Assembly: GCF_030010625.1 (NCBI RefSeq) | Contig: NZ_JASCXN010000031.1 | Location: 1 to 64,000, forward strand | Source of the DNA: Streptomyces sp. CC208A | Lineage (GTDB): Bacteria; Actinomycetota; Actinomycetes; Streptomycetales; Streptomycetaceae | Direction: 5' to 3' | Length of the DNA: 64,000 nt | Shown: positions 8,905 to 16,507 of the stretch, in pieces | Position numbering within the stretch: the first letter of the stretch is position 1 | Layout of the letters: the number at the start of each line of letters is the position of its first letter | Notes under the pieces: generated by a model | The model's input: only the letters and a program-made list of their open reading frames with translations | The model's database searches: none | What the model was told of the DNA's origin: nothing | Position numbers and translations under genes: made by a program

Positions 8905-9159
8905 ATGGTGAAAAGGTTGTTCGTAGGTAACTTGAGCGACCACACGGGAGAGGAGGACCTGCGCAAACTCTTTGACCAGTTCGGCGAAGTCAGCAGTGTT
9001 TCCGTGCCCACCGACCGTACGGGCAGGGGCAAGCGGATCGGCGTCGTACAGATGGACGACGACGCCGACGCGGAGAAGGCAATTGAAGCCTTGAATGGGC
9101 GTGAATTCAACGGTCGTTCACTCAAGGTCGAGGACTTCACCGCCCGCCGTTCCCGCTGA
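8905..9159 (+). CDS. RRM-domain RNA-binding protein carried by the transposon
   Basis: 84 aa from ATG 8905 (a longer in-frame extension upstream has no good start signal; CAGGAGAGCAAGG lies nearby as ribosome site). The whole protein is one RNA recognition motif: RNP2 is LFVGNL (residues 5-10), then DLRKLFDQFGEVSSV, and RNP1 is KRIGVVQM (about 43-50), then AEKAIEALNGREFNGRSLKVE. RNP2 is canonical. In RNP1 the two aromatic positions that normally stack on RNA are Ile and Val, and the usual Gly is Arg. A four-residue RRSR tail follows. Located between transposase and recombinase, it is cargo or an accessory factor; the role is unknown. Confidence 0.9.
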   Translation: MVKRLFVGNLSDHTGEEDLRKLFDQFGEVSSVSVPTDRTGRGKRIGVVQMDDDADAEKAIEALNGREFNGRSLKVEDFTARRSR

Positions 9160-9172
9160 GGGGTCGATTCCA

Positions 9173-9209
9173 GCCCCCGCACAGGCGGTCCAGGCCGTGG
9201 TGCGGGGGC
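9173..9209 (+). terminator. Hairpin terminator after the RRM gene
   Basis: GCCCCCGCAC (9173-9182) pairs perfectly with GTGCGGGGGC (9200-9209) around a 17-base loop, starting 14 bases after the RRM stop codon. There is no T-run, as is usual in high-GC actinomycetes. Confidence 0.65.
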
Positions 9210-9465
9210 CTTCGCTCCAGACGTCGCGGCCCACCCCAGATGGTGACGAAGTACAGGGCTGGGTCAGGACCCGGCACCCGAGGGCCATCCCACGGCGAGG
9301 CTCTGGCCCTCGGCCAGTACTGGTGCCAGCACACCGCTTCTCATAAACGGTCCTTTGCGCGAGCAAGATCAATCACGAGCCGCCGGACCCCCGCCGATCC
9401 CGGATTCGCTCTCAGAACCCGTTCTCACTCAAAAGCCGGACGGACCCCCTTCTGAGACTTGCATT
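9210..9465. other. Non-coding stretch of transposon, probable resolution (res) site and promoter
   Basis: This gap directly upstream of the serine recombinase contains no convincing gene. It has lower GC than its surroundings and short AT-rich segments (around 9340-9375 and 9425-9480), as expected where recombinase dimers bind. In Tn3-family elements the resolution site usually lies just upstream of the resolvase gene. I could not define the individual dimer sites by eye. Confidence 0.4.
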
Positions 9466-9483
9466 GTGCGAAAATCTGGACTC

Positions 9484-10491
9484 ATGACGGACCCTCAGCA
9501 ACCCTCCCAGGCCGAACGGTCGGACGCCGACGACGTCGAACAGCACGCCTGTCCGAAGTGTGACGCGCAGCCCGGCTCGCCGTGCCGCTCGCGCGGCGGC
9601 GCGGTCGCCTCCGCCTACCACACCCGCCGCTTCACCATGGTCCCCCGACTGAAGAAGGCGCTGCGGGTACCGACCCCTGCCGACCGCGGACCGGGCCGGC
9701 CGTGGCGGCCCGGCACCCCGCCGCCGGCGCCGATCGACCTGGACCTGCCGAGCGCGGACATCCGCATCGGCTACGCCCGCTGCTCGACGCTCGGGCAGGA
9801 ACTCGACTCCCAGCTCGACGCGCTCAGCAAGCACGGCATCCCGCGCGACAAGATTTTCAGCGAGAAGATCAGCACCCGCGTCCGCGTACGGCCCAAGTTC
9901 GAGGAGGCGCTGCGGACCGCGCGGGAGGTCAAGGCGCACGCCCCGCACTGCCGGGTCATCTTCACCGTGTACGAGATGAAGCGGCTCGGCCGCGACGCCG
10001 CCGAGCTCACCGCGCTCGCCGACCACCTCACCGCCCACGGCCTGGTCCTGGAGATGCTCGCCGGACCCCTGCCCGGCATCTACGACCCCACCGGCCCCGG
10101 CAAGCTGCTGTTCGCGTTCTTCGCCGCGATGGCGGAGACCGAGCGGGAGAACATCCGCGAGTCGACCCTGGAGGGGCTCGACACCGCGGCCCGCAAGGGC
10201 AAGCACGGCGGCCGGCCCGCGGTCATCACCGACGACATGCTCCACACCGTGCTCCGGCGCCGGGCGCTCGGCGAGTCCGTCGAGCAGATCCAGCCCGACC
10301 TGATCATCCCCACCGGCAAGCGCAAGGGACAGAACCCCTCGGTGGCCAGCATCTACCGGGCGCTCGCCGAACACGCCAAGCGCGAGGCATACCCCGAAGC
10401 CGTCGAGCAGGCCCACGCCGACTTCGCCGCCCTCACCGGTAGCGAAGTCCCTGAACCCCGCACAGAAGCCAAGGCCCTAACGACACACTGA
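9484..10491 (+). CDS. Zinc-finger serine recombinase (resolvase)
   Basis: 335 aa from ATG 9484; GTG 9466 is in frame and also possible. The N-terminus holds a small zinc-ribbon-like motif, CPKCDAQPGSPC (about residues 22-33), seen in some actinobacterial proteins. The resolvase catalytic domain starts at IRIGYARCSTLGQELDSQ (nucleophile Ser in RCSTLGQ), followed by MKRLGRDAAEL, PTGPGKLLFAFFAAMAETERENIRE and the GRPAV hinge, then a C-terminal helix-turn-helix (NPSVASIYRALAEH). It should resolve cointegrates at the upstream site. Its stop codon lies within the right inverted repeat, so the gene is packed to the very end of the element. Confidence 0.9.
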   Translation: MTDPQQPSQAERSDADDVEQHACPKCDAQPGSPCRSRGGAVASAYHTRRFTMVPRLKKALRVPTPADRGPGRPWRPGTPPPAPIDLDLPSADIRIGYARCSTLGQELDSQLDALSKHGIPRDKIFSEKISTRVRVRPKFEEALRTAREVKAHAPHCRVIFTVYEMKRLGRDAAELTALADHLTAHGLVLEMLAGPLPGIYDPTGPGKLLFAFFAAMAETERENIRESTLEGLDTAARKGKHGGRPAVITDDMLHTVLRRRALGESVEQIQPDLIIPTGKRKGQNPSVASIYRALAEHAKREAYPEAVEQAHADFAALTGSEVPEPRTEAKALTTH

Positions 10492-10531
10492 GTTACTTGT
10501 CACTTCGTGGCACCTTCGGGAGAACAGGGCC
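10490..10531 (-). repeat. Right terminal inverted repeat of Tn3-family element
   Basis: Reverse complement begins GGCCCTGTTCTCCCGAAG, matching the left end at 40 of 42 positions. The target duplication TCCAC follows at 10532-10536. Confidence 0.95.
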
Positions 10532-10662
10532 TCCACGAGGAGAACGCGCGGGCCGCCGCCGTCTACCGGCGCCTCGGGTTCGTGCCGACCGGTGGGCGTG
10601 CGGACACGCTGGGGTCGGGGGCGCCGCGTGATCTGGAGTACGAGCTGCGGCGCGCGGTCTAA
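10532..10662 (+). pseudogene. GNAT acetyltransferase, 3' part (split by transposon)
   Basis: After the second TCCAC, the sequence encodes EENARAAAVYRRLGFVP ... DLEYELRRAV and a TAA at 10660. This is the missing C-terminal end of the second GNAT domain whose 5' part ends at 5542. It parallels EENPRAAAFYRRFGFVA in the first domain. There is no start of its own. Its stop overlaps the stop of the convergent VirD4-like gene by a few bases. Confidence 0.92.
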
Positions 10663-12170
10663 CCCAGGGAGTGCTCGGGCCAGCGGGTGCGGGCCTGTTC
10701 GCGGGAGCGCATCAGGGCCAGGGTGGGCAGGCCGCGGGCCGGGCCTTCGGCGAGGAGGGCCGGCAGCGCGGGGAGCGGGGCGACGGCGGCGACGTCGTCG
10801 AGGACCACGGTGAGTGGTGGGTCGAGCCGACCGTCGGATGACCGTGCGGCCATGCGGCGGCCGTGCTCGACCACGTGCGACGCGAGCGCGGTGAGGAGGG
10901 GCATCGCGCCCGGGTGGGTCCGGGGGTCCTCGATGGGTTCACCCACCACGTAGAGGGTGCCCCCTTCGGCGAGGAAAGATGCCAGGGCCAGCGAATCCGT
11001 TCGATTCGGGGTGCAGGCCTCGCGGATGTGGACCGAGGAGAAGGCGGAGAAGGCGCGGGCCGTCAGTTCCTGGGCCAGGCGGCGGCTGTCGGGGTGGGCG
11101 GTGAGCGCCGCTTCGAGGAGTCCGGCGAGGCCGGAGGCGGCCTTGGGATGGCCGCGGAGGATCCGTACCGGCTCGTGGGCGTCGGTGCCCTGGGCCCAGC
11201 GGTGGACCTGGCGGAAGGGACGGCCGTCGACGGCGGCGGCGTGCAGCCAGCAGCGCAGGAGCGTTTCCGCGGTGGTGGCGGTGGCCGCGTCGAGCCGCGC
11301 GTGCGGGCGGACCGGTGCGAGCAGGGCGGCGGCGCGCGCCTGGGCGGTGTCCGGGTCGGCGCAGCCCTCGGCGGGGGACCAGTGGAGGCGGGCCGGGGTG
11401 TCGCAGCGGTGGCCGGGGTCGTAGACGAGGACCGGTCCGAGCTTGCCGCGGACGTCCTTGGTGTCGGCCCACACGGTGGGGTCGGAGGTGACGACGAGGA
11501 CGGGGCCCTCGGCGTCGCGGACGGCCTGCACGGCGAGGGGGCGGCGGACCTCGGGCGGACCGTAGACGGTCCGGGCGGCCTCCGGCCGGAGCGCGGGCTC
11601 GGGCGCGGGCCCTGGTGGTGAGGTCTTCTGTATGGGTACGGGGACGGGCGCGGGCTTCTCCGGTACGGCTCCGGGCTCGGGCGTCTCCGGTACGGGGGCG
11701 GTGCCGGGGGTTTCCCGTACGGGAACGGGCTCGGGCTTCTCGTCGCGTACGGCTGCCGTGACCGGGGCCGGGTCGCGTACCGGGGCGGAAGTCGCCGCGT
11801 ACTCGCCCGCCTTGCGGTTCGCGCGGACCGCGCGCCAGCGGGCGTAGGTGCCGAGGAGGAAGACCGCGAGGACGGCGAGGACCATCGCCTGGCCGATGAC
11901 CAGGCCCCAGAAGAGGCCGTAGCCGGAGAGCCGGTCGGGCGGGGTGTCCGGCCAGGCGGCCGGGAGGTCGGTGGGGTCGGTCGCCAGGGAGCGGAGGGCC
12001 GGCGGGGTGTGGGTGAAGTCCACGCCGGCCGGCCAGGCGCCGTGCGCGAGGAGGCCGGCGAGGCCGGTCGCGGACCAGACGAGCAGGGCGGCGCCGAGGA
12101 TCAGGGCGAAAAGCCCGACCAGGAGGCCGTCCGAGATGCCGCCGCCCTGCTTCTGCCGTGCCTCCGTCAC
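10659..12170 (-). CDS. VirD4/TraG-like coupling-protein homologue without a visible P-loop
   Basis: 503 aa from GTG 12170, one base after the upstream VirB4 stop. Two N-terminal membrane segments (about residues 14-40 and 85-110) precede a Pro/Val/Glu-rich linker (about 125-200) and a cytoplasmic domain. The strand VLVVTSDPTVWADTKDVRGK resembles the part of coupling ATPases that follows Walker A, and LTVVLDDVAAVAPLPALP with LALMRSREQARTRW resembles Walker B and the following Q/W motif. The expected GKT/GKS P-loop before VLVVTS is absent (PEVRRPLAVQAVRDAEG instead). It is the last gene of the secretion-like operon. It probably has a structural or recruiting role rather than being an ATPase; this is inference. 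Confidence 0.75.
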   Translation of the reverse strand: MTEARQKQGGGISDGLLVGLFALILGAALLVWSATGLAGLLAHGAWPAGVDFTHTPPALRSLATDPTDLPAAWPDTPPDRLSGYGLFWGLVIGQAMVLAVLAVFLLGTYARWRAVRANRKAGEYAATSAPVRDPAPVTAAVRDEKPEPVPVRETPGTAPVPETPEPGAVPEKPAPVPVPIQKTSPPGPAPEPALRPEAARTVYGPPEVRRPLAVQAVRDAEGPVLVVTSDPTVWADTKDVRGKLGPVLVYDPGHRCDTPARLHWSPAEGCADPDTAQARAAALLAPVRPHARLDAATATTAETLLRCWLHAAAVDGRPFRQVHRWAQGTDAHEPVRILRGHPKAASGLAGLLEAALTAHPDSRRLAQELTARAFSAFSSVHIREACTPNRTDSLALASFLAEGGTLYVVGEPIEDPRTHPGAMPLLTALASHVVEHGRRMAARSSDGRLDPPLTVVLDDVAAVAPLPALPALLAEGPARGLPTLALMRSREQARTRWPEHSLG

Positions 12171-12171
12171 G

Positions 12172-13569
12172 TCACGCCACCGTCGACCGCGGGTTGTCGT
12201 CCAGCCGGCGTTCCATCATCAGTGCGCGCTGTTCGGTCTCCCACTCCAGGTCCGGGTCGGCGGGTCCCGAGGACTCGGTCATGGCGCGGTCGGTGTAGAC
12301 GAGCGGGCGTTCCTTCTCGGTGATGAGGTGTTTGACCACCTGCACGTTGCCGTTGACGTCCCAGACGGCGATGCCGGGGGTGAGGGTCGGGATGATCTCG
12401 ACGGCCCAGCGGGGCAGGCCGAGGACGCGGCCGGTGTTGCGGGCCTCGTCGGCCTTCTGGGCGTAGATCGTGCGGGTGGAGGCCATCTTGAGGATCGCGG
12501 CGGCCTCCTTGGCGGCCGCTCCGTCGACGACGTCGGAGAGGTGGTGGACGACGGCGACGAAGGACAGGCCGAGGCGGCGGCCGAACTTGAGCAGGCGCTG
12601 GAACAGCTGTGCCACGAACGGGCTGTTGATGATGTGCCAGGCCTCCTCGACGAGGAAGATGCGCTTCTTCCGGTCGGGGCGGATCCAGGTGTGTTCCAGC
12701 CACACGCCGACGATCGCCATGAGGATGGGCATGGCGATGGAGTTGCGGTCGATGTGGGAGAGGTCGAAGACGATCAGCGGGGCGTCGAGGTCGATGCCGA
12801 CCGTGGTCGGGCCGTCGAACATGCCGCGCAGGTCGCCGTCGACGAGCCGGTCGAGGACGAGGGCCACGTCGAGGCCCCAGGCCCGTACGTCGTCTATGTC
12901 GACGTTCATCGCCTCGGCGGACTCGGCCTCGGGGTGGCGGAGTCGCTCGACGATGTCGGTGAGGATCGGCTGGCGGTCGGTGATGTGCTCGTTGACGTGG
13001 GCGTGGGCGACCTTGAGGGCGAAGCCGGAGCGCTCGTCGAGGCCGTGGCCCATCGCCACCTCGATGATGGTGCGGAGGAGGGCGAGCTGGCCGGTGGTGG
13101 TGATGGACGGGTCGAGCGGGTTGAGGCGGATCCCGTCGTCGTTGGCGACCATCGGGTCCAGGCGGATGGGGGTTATCCCCAGCTCCTGGGCGATGAGGTT
13201 CCATTCGCCGACGCCGTCCTCGCCCTGGGCGTCGAGGACGACGACCTGCCGGTCGCGGAAGCGGAGCTGGCGGAGCACGTACGTCTTCTCGAGCGCCGAC
13301 TTGCCGTTGCCGGACTCGCCGAGGACGAGCCAGTGGGGGGCGGGGAGCTGCTGCCCGTACAGCTGGAAGGGGTCGTAGACGTAGCCCTTGCCGCTGTAGA
13401 CCTCGCGGCCGATGATCACGCCGGAGTCGCCGAGGCCGGGGGCGGCGGTCGGCAGGTAGACGGCCTGGGCCTGCCCGGTGGAGGTGCGGACGGGCAGGCG
13501 GGTGGTCTCCACCTTGCCGAAGAGGAACGAGGTGAAGGCTTCGGTGAGGACGGACAGCGGATCTCGCAT
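12172..13569 (-). CDS. VirB4-like type IV secretion ATPase
   Basis: 465 aa from ATG 13569 with AAGGGG upstream; the open frame before it lacks a good start. Walker A is LGESGNGKSALEK (about residues 80-92), Walker B is RIFLVEEAWHI, and a later segment FGRRLGLSFVAVVHHLSDV matches the conserved VirB4/TraU region. Only the C-terminal ATPase half of a classical VirB4 is present; the N-terminal half is probably supplied by the preceding SCO6880-like protein, a split typical of actinobacterial and some Gram-positive systems. It would power assembly or substrate movement at the membrane. Confidence 0.88.
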   Translation of the reverse strand: MRDPLSVLTEAFTSFLFGKVETTRLPVRTSTGQAQAVYLPTAAPGLGDSGVIIGREVYSGKGYVYDPFQLYGQQLPAPHWLVLGESGNGKSALEKTYVLRQLRFRDRQVVVLDAQGEDGVGEWNLIAQELGITPIRLDPMVANDDGIRLNPLDPSITTTGQLALLRTIIEVAMGHGLDERSGFALKVAHAHVNEHITDRQPILTDIVERLRHPEAESAEAMNVDIDDVRAWGLDVALVLDRLVDGDLRGMFDGPTTVGIDLDAPLIVFDLSHIDRNSIAMPILMAIVGVWLEHTWIRPDRKKRIFLVEEAWHIINSPFVAQLFQRLLKFGRRLGLSFVAVVHHLSDVVDGAAAKEAAAILKMASTRTIYAQKADEARNTGRVLGLPRWAVEIIPTLTPGIAVWDVNGNVQVVKHLITEKERPLVYTDRAMTESSGPADPDLEWETEQRALMMERRLDDNPRSTVA

Positions 13570-13589
13570 GGGTCGGTGCCCCTTCGGCC

Positions 13590-15143
13590 TCAGCGGCGGA
13601 TGCCGGTCGCGAACGGCAGGGTGTTCACAAAGGCCCGGTGGTGCTCGCGGTCGCACCACTCCAGCTTGAGGTACGACTTGCCGGCGGAGGCCCTGATCGT
13701 GCGCTTGTCCCGGGCCAGGGCCTCGGGCGAGCGCGCCGATACGGTGATGTACCCGACGAGGTTGACGCCTGCCGCGCCGCTGGCGAGATCTTCACCCCGC
13801 TGGTCGAGCCGGCCGTGGGCGGCGAGGTCGCGGGGGTCGACGGTGCGGTTCATCTTGGCCTGGCGGGAGGCCTCGGCCTCGTCGTTGGTCTTCTCGGTGA
13901 GCATGCGCTCGATGGCGACCTCGGTGGGTTCGAGGTCCATGGTGACGGCGACGGTGCGGATGACGTCGGGGGTGTGGACGAGGAGCGGGGCGAGGAAGTT
14001 GACGCCGACGGGGGTCATCGGCCACTCCTTGACCCAGGCGGTGGCGTGGCACCAGGGGGCGCGGGTGGAGGACTCGCGGGTCTTGGCCTGGAGGTAGGTG
14101 GGCTCCATGGCGTCGAGTTCGGCGGGCCAAGCGTTTCGTTTCGTCATGGCCTGGATGTGGTCGATCGGGTGGTCCGGGTCGTACATGGAGTGCACGAGGG
14201 AGGCGAGCCGGGACTGGCCGAGGGGCTGGCGGACGCGGATGTCGGCCTCGGTGAGGCGGGCGCAGATGTCGGTGAGCTCGCGGGCCATGACGACGGCGAG
14301 GCCGCCGTCGCGGTCGAGGCGGCGGGCGCCGGTGGCGTGCCGGGTGGCGTGGGCCATGGCGTTGGCCTCGGCGGCGAGGTCGCGGGTGTAGTGCATGCAG
14401 GCGACGAGGTAGGCGCGGTGCTGCTCGCTGGAGGTGGAGACCATGGACTGGAGCTGGTCGTAGGACTCGCGGAGCCAGTCGGGGGCGGTCGGGTCGCCGC
14501 GCTGGGCGACGTCCTTGGCGTGGGCGTCGGGGTCGGCGGGGAGGGTGCGGGCGAGCATCTGGAGGCGGGTGACGAAGCCGTCTCCGTTGGCGACGTGCTT
14601 GAGGAGGGTGCCGAAGCGGTCGACGAGGGCTTCCTGGTCCTCGGAGTCGCGCAGGCCGACGCCGGGGCCCTCGATCTCGATGGCGGCGGTGACGGTGCGG
14701 CGGTCGGCGTGCAGGAGGACGGCGATCTCGTCGGGGCCGAAGGGGGCGGAGAGCCAGCTGACGCGGCCGATGCCGGGGGGCGGGCCGACCTCGACCTCGC
14801 GGCCGTCGAGGCGGGTGCCGGCCTCGGCGGCGGTGGAGCGGTAGGCGGTGCCGCGCTTGAGCATCCGCTTGTAGCTGCGGTTGATCTCGAACCACTTGTA
14901 GAAGGTGCGCTGCTTGTACGGGAGGTACACGGCGGCGATGGCGAGCATGGGCAGGCCGGCGAGGAGCGCGATCCGCAGGGGGAGGAGGGGGACGAGGAGT
15001 CCGCTCATCATGCCGAGGAAGGCGCCGACGACGATCAGGGCGATCTCGCCGGTCTCGCGGTTCTTGCCGACGATCGCGTTCGGCCGGGCGCGGCCGATGA
15101 GATACGTGCGGCGGGGCGTGACCGGCTGGGACTGGGTCGTCAA
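13590..15143 (-). CDS. SCO6880/PrgI-like membrane protein of the secretion operon
   Basis: 517 aa. The best start is TTG 15143: it follows GGAGG by nine bases and overlaps the upstream stop (TTGA), whereas the longer open frame is antisense-like sequence inside the VirB6-like gene. Two membrane segments lie near residues 30-75 (IALIVVGAFLGMMSGLL and LRIALLAGLPMLAIAAVYL), followed by a long soluble region with VEVGPPPGIGRVSWLSAPFG and AVTMDLEPTEVAIERMLTEK. This organisation (PrgI-like N-terminus plus VirB4 N-domain-like region) is found next to the ATPase gene in relaxase-less actinobacterial systems. Predicted inner-membrane component. Confidence 0.8.
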   Translation of the reverse strand: MTTQSQPVTPRRTYLIGRARPNAIVGKNRETGEIALIVVGAFLGMMSGLLVPLLPLRIALLAGLPMLAIAAVYLPYKQRTFYKWFEINRSYKRMLKRGTAYRSTAAEAGTRLDGREVEVGPPPGIGRVSWLSAPFGPDEIAVLLHADRRTVTAAIEIEGPGVGLRDSEDQEALVDRFGTLLKHVANGDGFVTRLQMLARTLPADPDAHAKDVAQRGDPTAPDWLRESYDQLQSMVSTSSEQHRAYLVACMHYTRDLAAEANAMAHATRHATGARRLDRDGGLAVVMARELTDICARLTEADIRVRQPLGQSRLASLVHSMYDPDHPIDHIQAMTKRNAWPAELDAMEPTYLQAKTRESSTRAPWCHATAWVKEWPMTPVGVNFLAPLLVHTPDVIRTVAVTMDLEPTEVAIERMLTEKTNDEAEASRQAKMNRTVDPRDLAAHGRLDQRGEDLASGAAGVNLVGYITVSARSPEALARDKRTIRASAGKSYLKLEWCDREHHRAFVNTLPFATGIRR

Positions 15144-16507
15144 CGCCCTGCACCTCCTGCTCCTGTGTTCTTGCTGTTGCTGCGGTTGCCGTGCGGGGTG
15201 CCCGCGGTGGGGCTGCTGCTGCGGGGCGGGGGCGTGGAGCCGCCGCTGCCGCCGTTGCCTCCGGCGGACGCGGTACGGCTGCTGTGGGCGGCGACGCCGC
15301 CGGAGAGCGGGTTCGCGGGGCGGGGGGCGGCGGACTGGGGGGACTGGCCGCCGGCTCCGCCGTCGCGGGTGCTGTGGGTCTTGATGCCCTGGGAGACGAG
15401 GGAGGCGGGGGAGGAGATGACGGCGGCGGCCGCGTTCTCCCCGGCGCGGTGGAGGCGGTTGTTGCGGGAGGCGACGATCTCGTCGCCGAAGCCGGGGACG
15501 AAGCGGTAGATCATCGCGGAGGCGAAGATCGCGAGCAGGATGATCGCGAGGCCGGAGACGACGGCGGAGAAGGAGTCGGGGCCGGTGCCGGAGGAGAGGG
15601 CGCCGGCGAGGCCGAGGACGATCACGATGATCGGCTTGACCAGGATGACGGCGATCATGATGCCGGCCCAGCGGCGGACGTGGCCCCACATGTTCTTGTC
15701 GACGAGCCCGGAGTAGACGACGACGCCGAGGAGGGCGCCGACGTAGAGGAGGACGGCACGGAGGAAGAGCTCCAGGTAGAGGACGCCGGCGGCGAGGACG
15801 GTGACCAGGCTGACGATGATCAGCATGATCGGTCCGCCGCTGATGGAGTCGCCCTTCTGGAGGGCCTGTTTGAACGCGCCGAAGAAGACGTCGGTCTGCT
15901 GGCCGGTGCCGGAGGCGATGACCTCGGTGATGGCGTCGGTGGCGTTGACGACGGTGTAGAGGATCAGCGGGGTGAAGGCGGAGGCGAGGACGGTCAGCCA
16001 GAGGAAGCCGACGGCTTCGGAGAGCGCGGTGGTGAGCGGGACGCCGCGCATGGCGCGCTTGGCGACGGCGAGCAGCCAGAGGAGGACGGTGAGGAAGGTG
16101 GCGGCGGCGAAGACGACGGCGTAGCGGCCGAGGAACTGGGGGTTGGTGAAGTCGACCTCGGCGGTCTCCTTCACGGCCTTGGAGAGGTAGTCGATGACGG
16201 CGACGGCGGCGTCGGCGCAGCCGCGGGCGAGGGAGGAGAGGGGGTCGAGGGCGGAGGCGGGGGCGTCGCCGGTGCCTCCACCGGTGCCACCGGTCTCCCC
16301 GCCGGCCTGGCCGCGTTCGCAGATCTGGCGTGCCTGGCCGAAGAGGAGCCGGCAGTCGTCGCTGGTGGGGGTGGGGGACGGGGTGGGCGCCGTGGGGGTG
16401 GGTGTGGGGTCCGCGTGGGCGGGGGAGGCGAGGAGGACGGGGAGGGAGAGGAACGCGACGGCGAGAGTGGCCTTCGCGTGTCCCGCCCGGCTGCTGCTAG
16501 CGGGCAT
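15140..16507 (-). CDS. VirB6/TrbL-like polytopic membrane protein
   Basis: 455 aa from ATG 16507, overlapping the TcpC-like gene by 11 bases. It has a signal peptide (ATLAVAFLSLPVLLASPAHA), a Thr/Pro-rich linker, two Cys (DDCRLLFGQARQICERG), then about six membrane helices between residues 95 and 345 (e.g. AVVFAAATFLTVLLWLLAVA, LIIVSLVTVLAAGVLYLELF, MIAVILVKPIIVIVLGLAGA). The C-terminal 100 residues are a Gly/Ser/Ala-rich tail. This matches channel-forming VirB6/TrbL-like proteins of type IV systems. The next gene is coupled through a TTGA overlap. Confidence 0.8.
   Translation of the reverse strand: MPASSSRAGHAKATLAVAFLSLPVLLASPAHADPTPTPTAPTPSPTPTSDDCRLLFGQARQICERGQAGGETGGTGGGTGDAPASALDPLSSLARGCADAAVAVIDYLSKAVKETAEVDFTNPQFLGRYAVVFAAATFLTVLLWLLAVAKRAMRGVPLTTALSEAVGFLWLTVLASAFTPLILYTVVNATDAITEVIASGTGQQTDVFFGAFKQALQKGDSISGGPIMLIIVSLVTVLAAGVLYLELFLRAVLLYVGALLGVVVYSGLVDKNMWGHVRRWAGIMIAVILVKPIIVIVLGLAGALSSGTGPDSFSAVVSGLAIILLAIFASAMIYRFVPGFGDEIVASRNNRLHRAGENAAAAVISSPASLVSQGIKTHSTRDGGAGGQSPQSAAPRPANPLSGGVAAHSSRTASAGGNGGSGGSTPPPRSSSPTAGTPHGNRSNSKNTGAGGAGR

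Larger units (their letters stand above)
5543..10531 (+). mobile_element. Tn3-family transposon, complete, 4,989 bp
   Basis: The ends are 42-bp inverted repeats agreeing at 40 positions (5543-5584 and 10490-10531). They are flanked by a perfect 5-bp duplication TCCAC (5538-5542 and 10532-10536), the duplication length characteristic of Tn3 transposition. Contents in order: Tn3 transposase, small RRM protein, a terminator-like hairpin, a probable resolution site, and a serine recombinase, all on the plus strand. No antibiotic or metal resistance gene is present. Perfect target duplication, long open frames and nearly identical ends suggest a recent insertion. Excision in silico restores the interrupted GNAT frame exactly. 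Confidence 0.96.
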
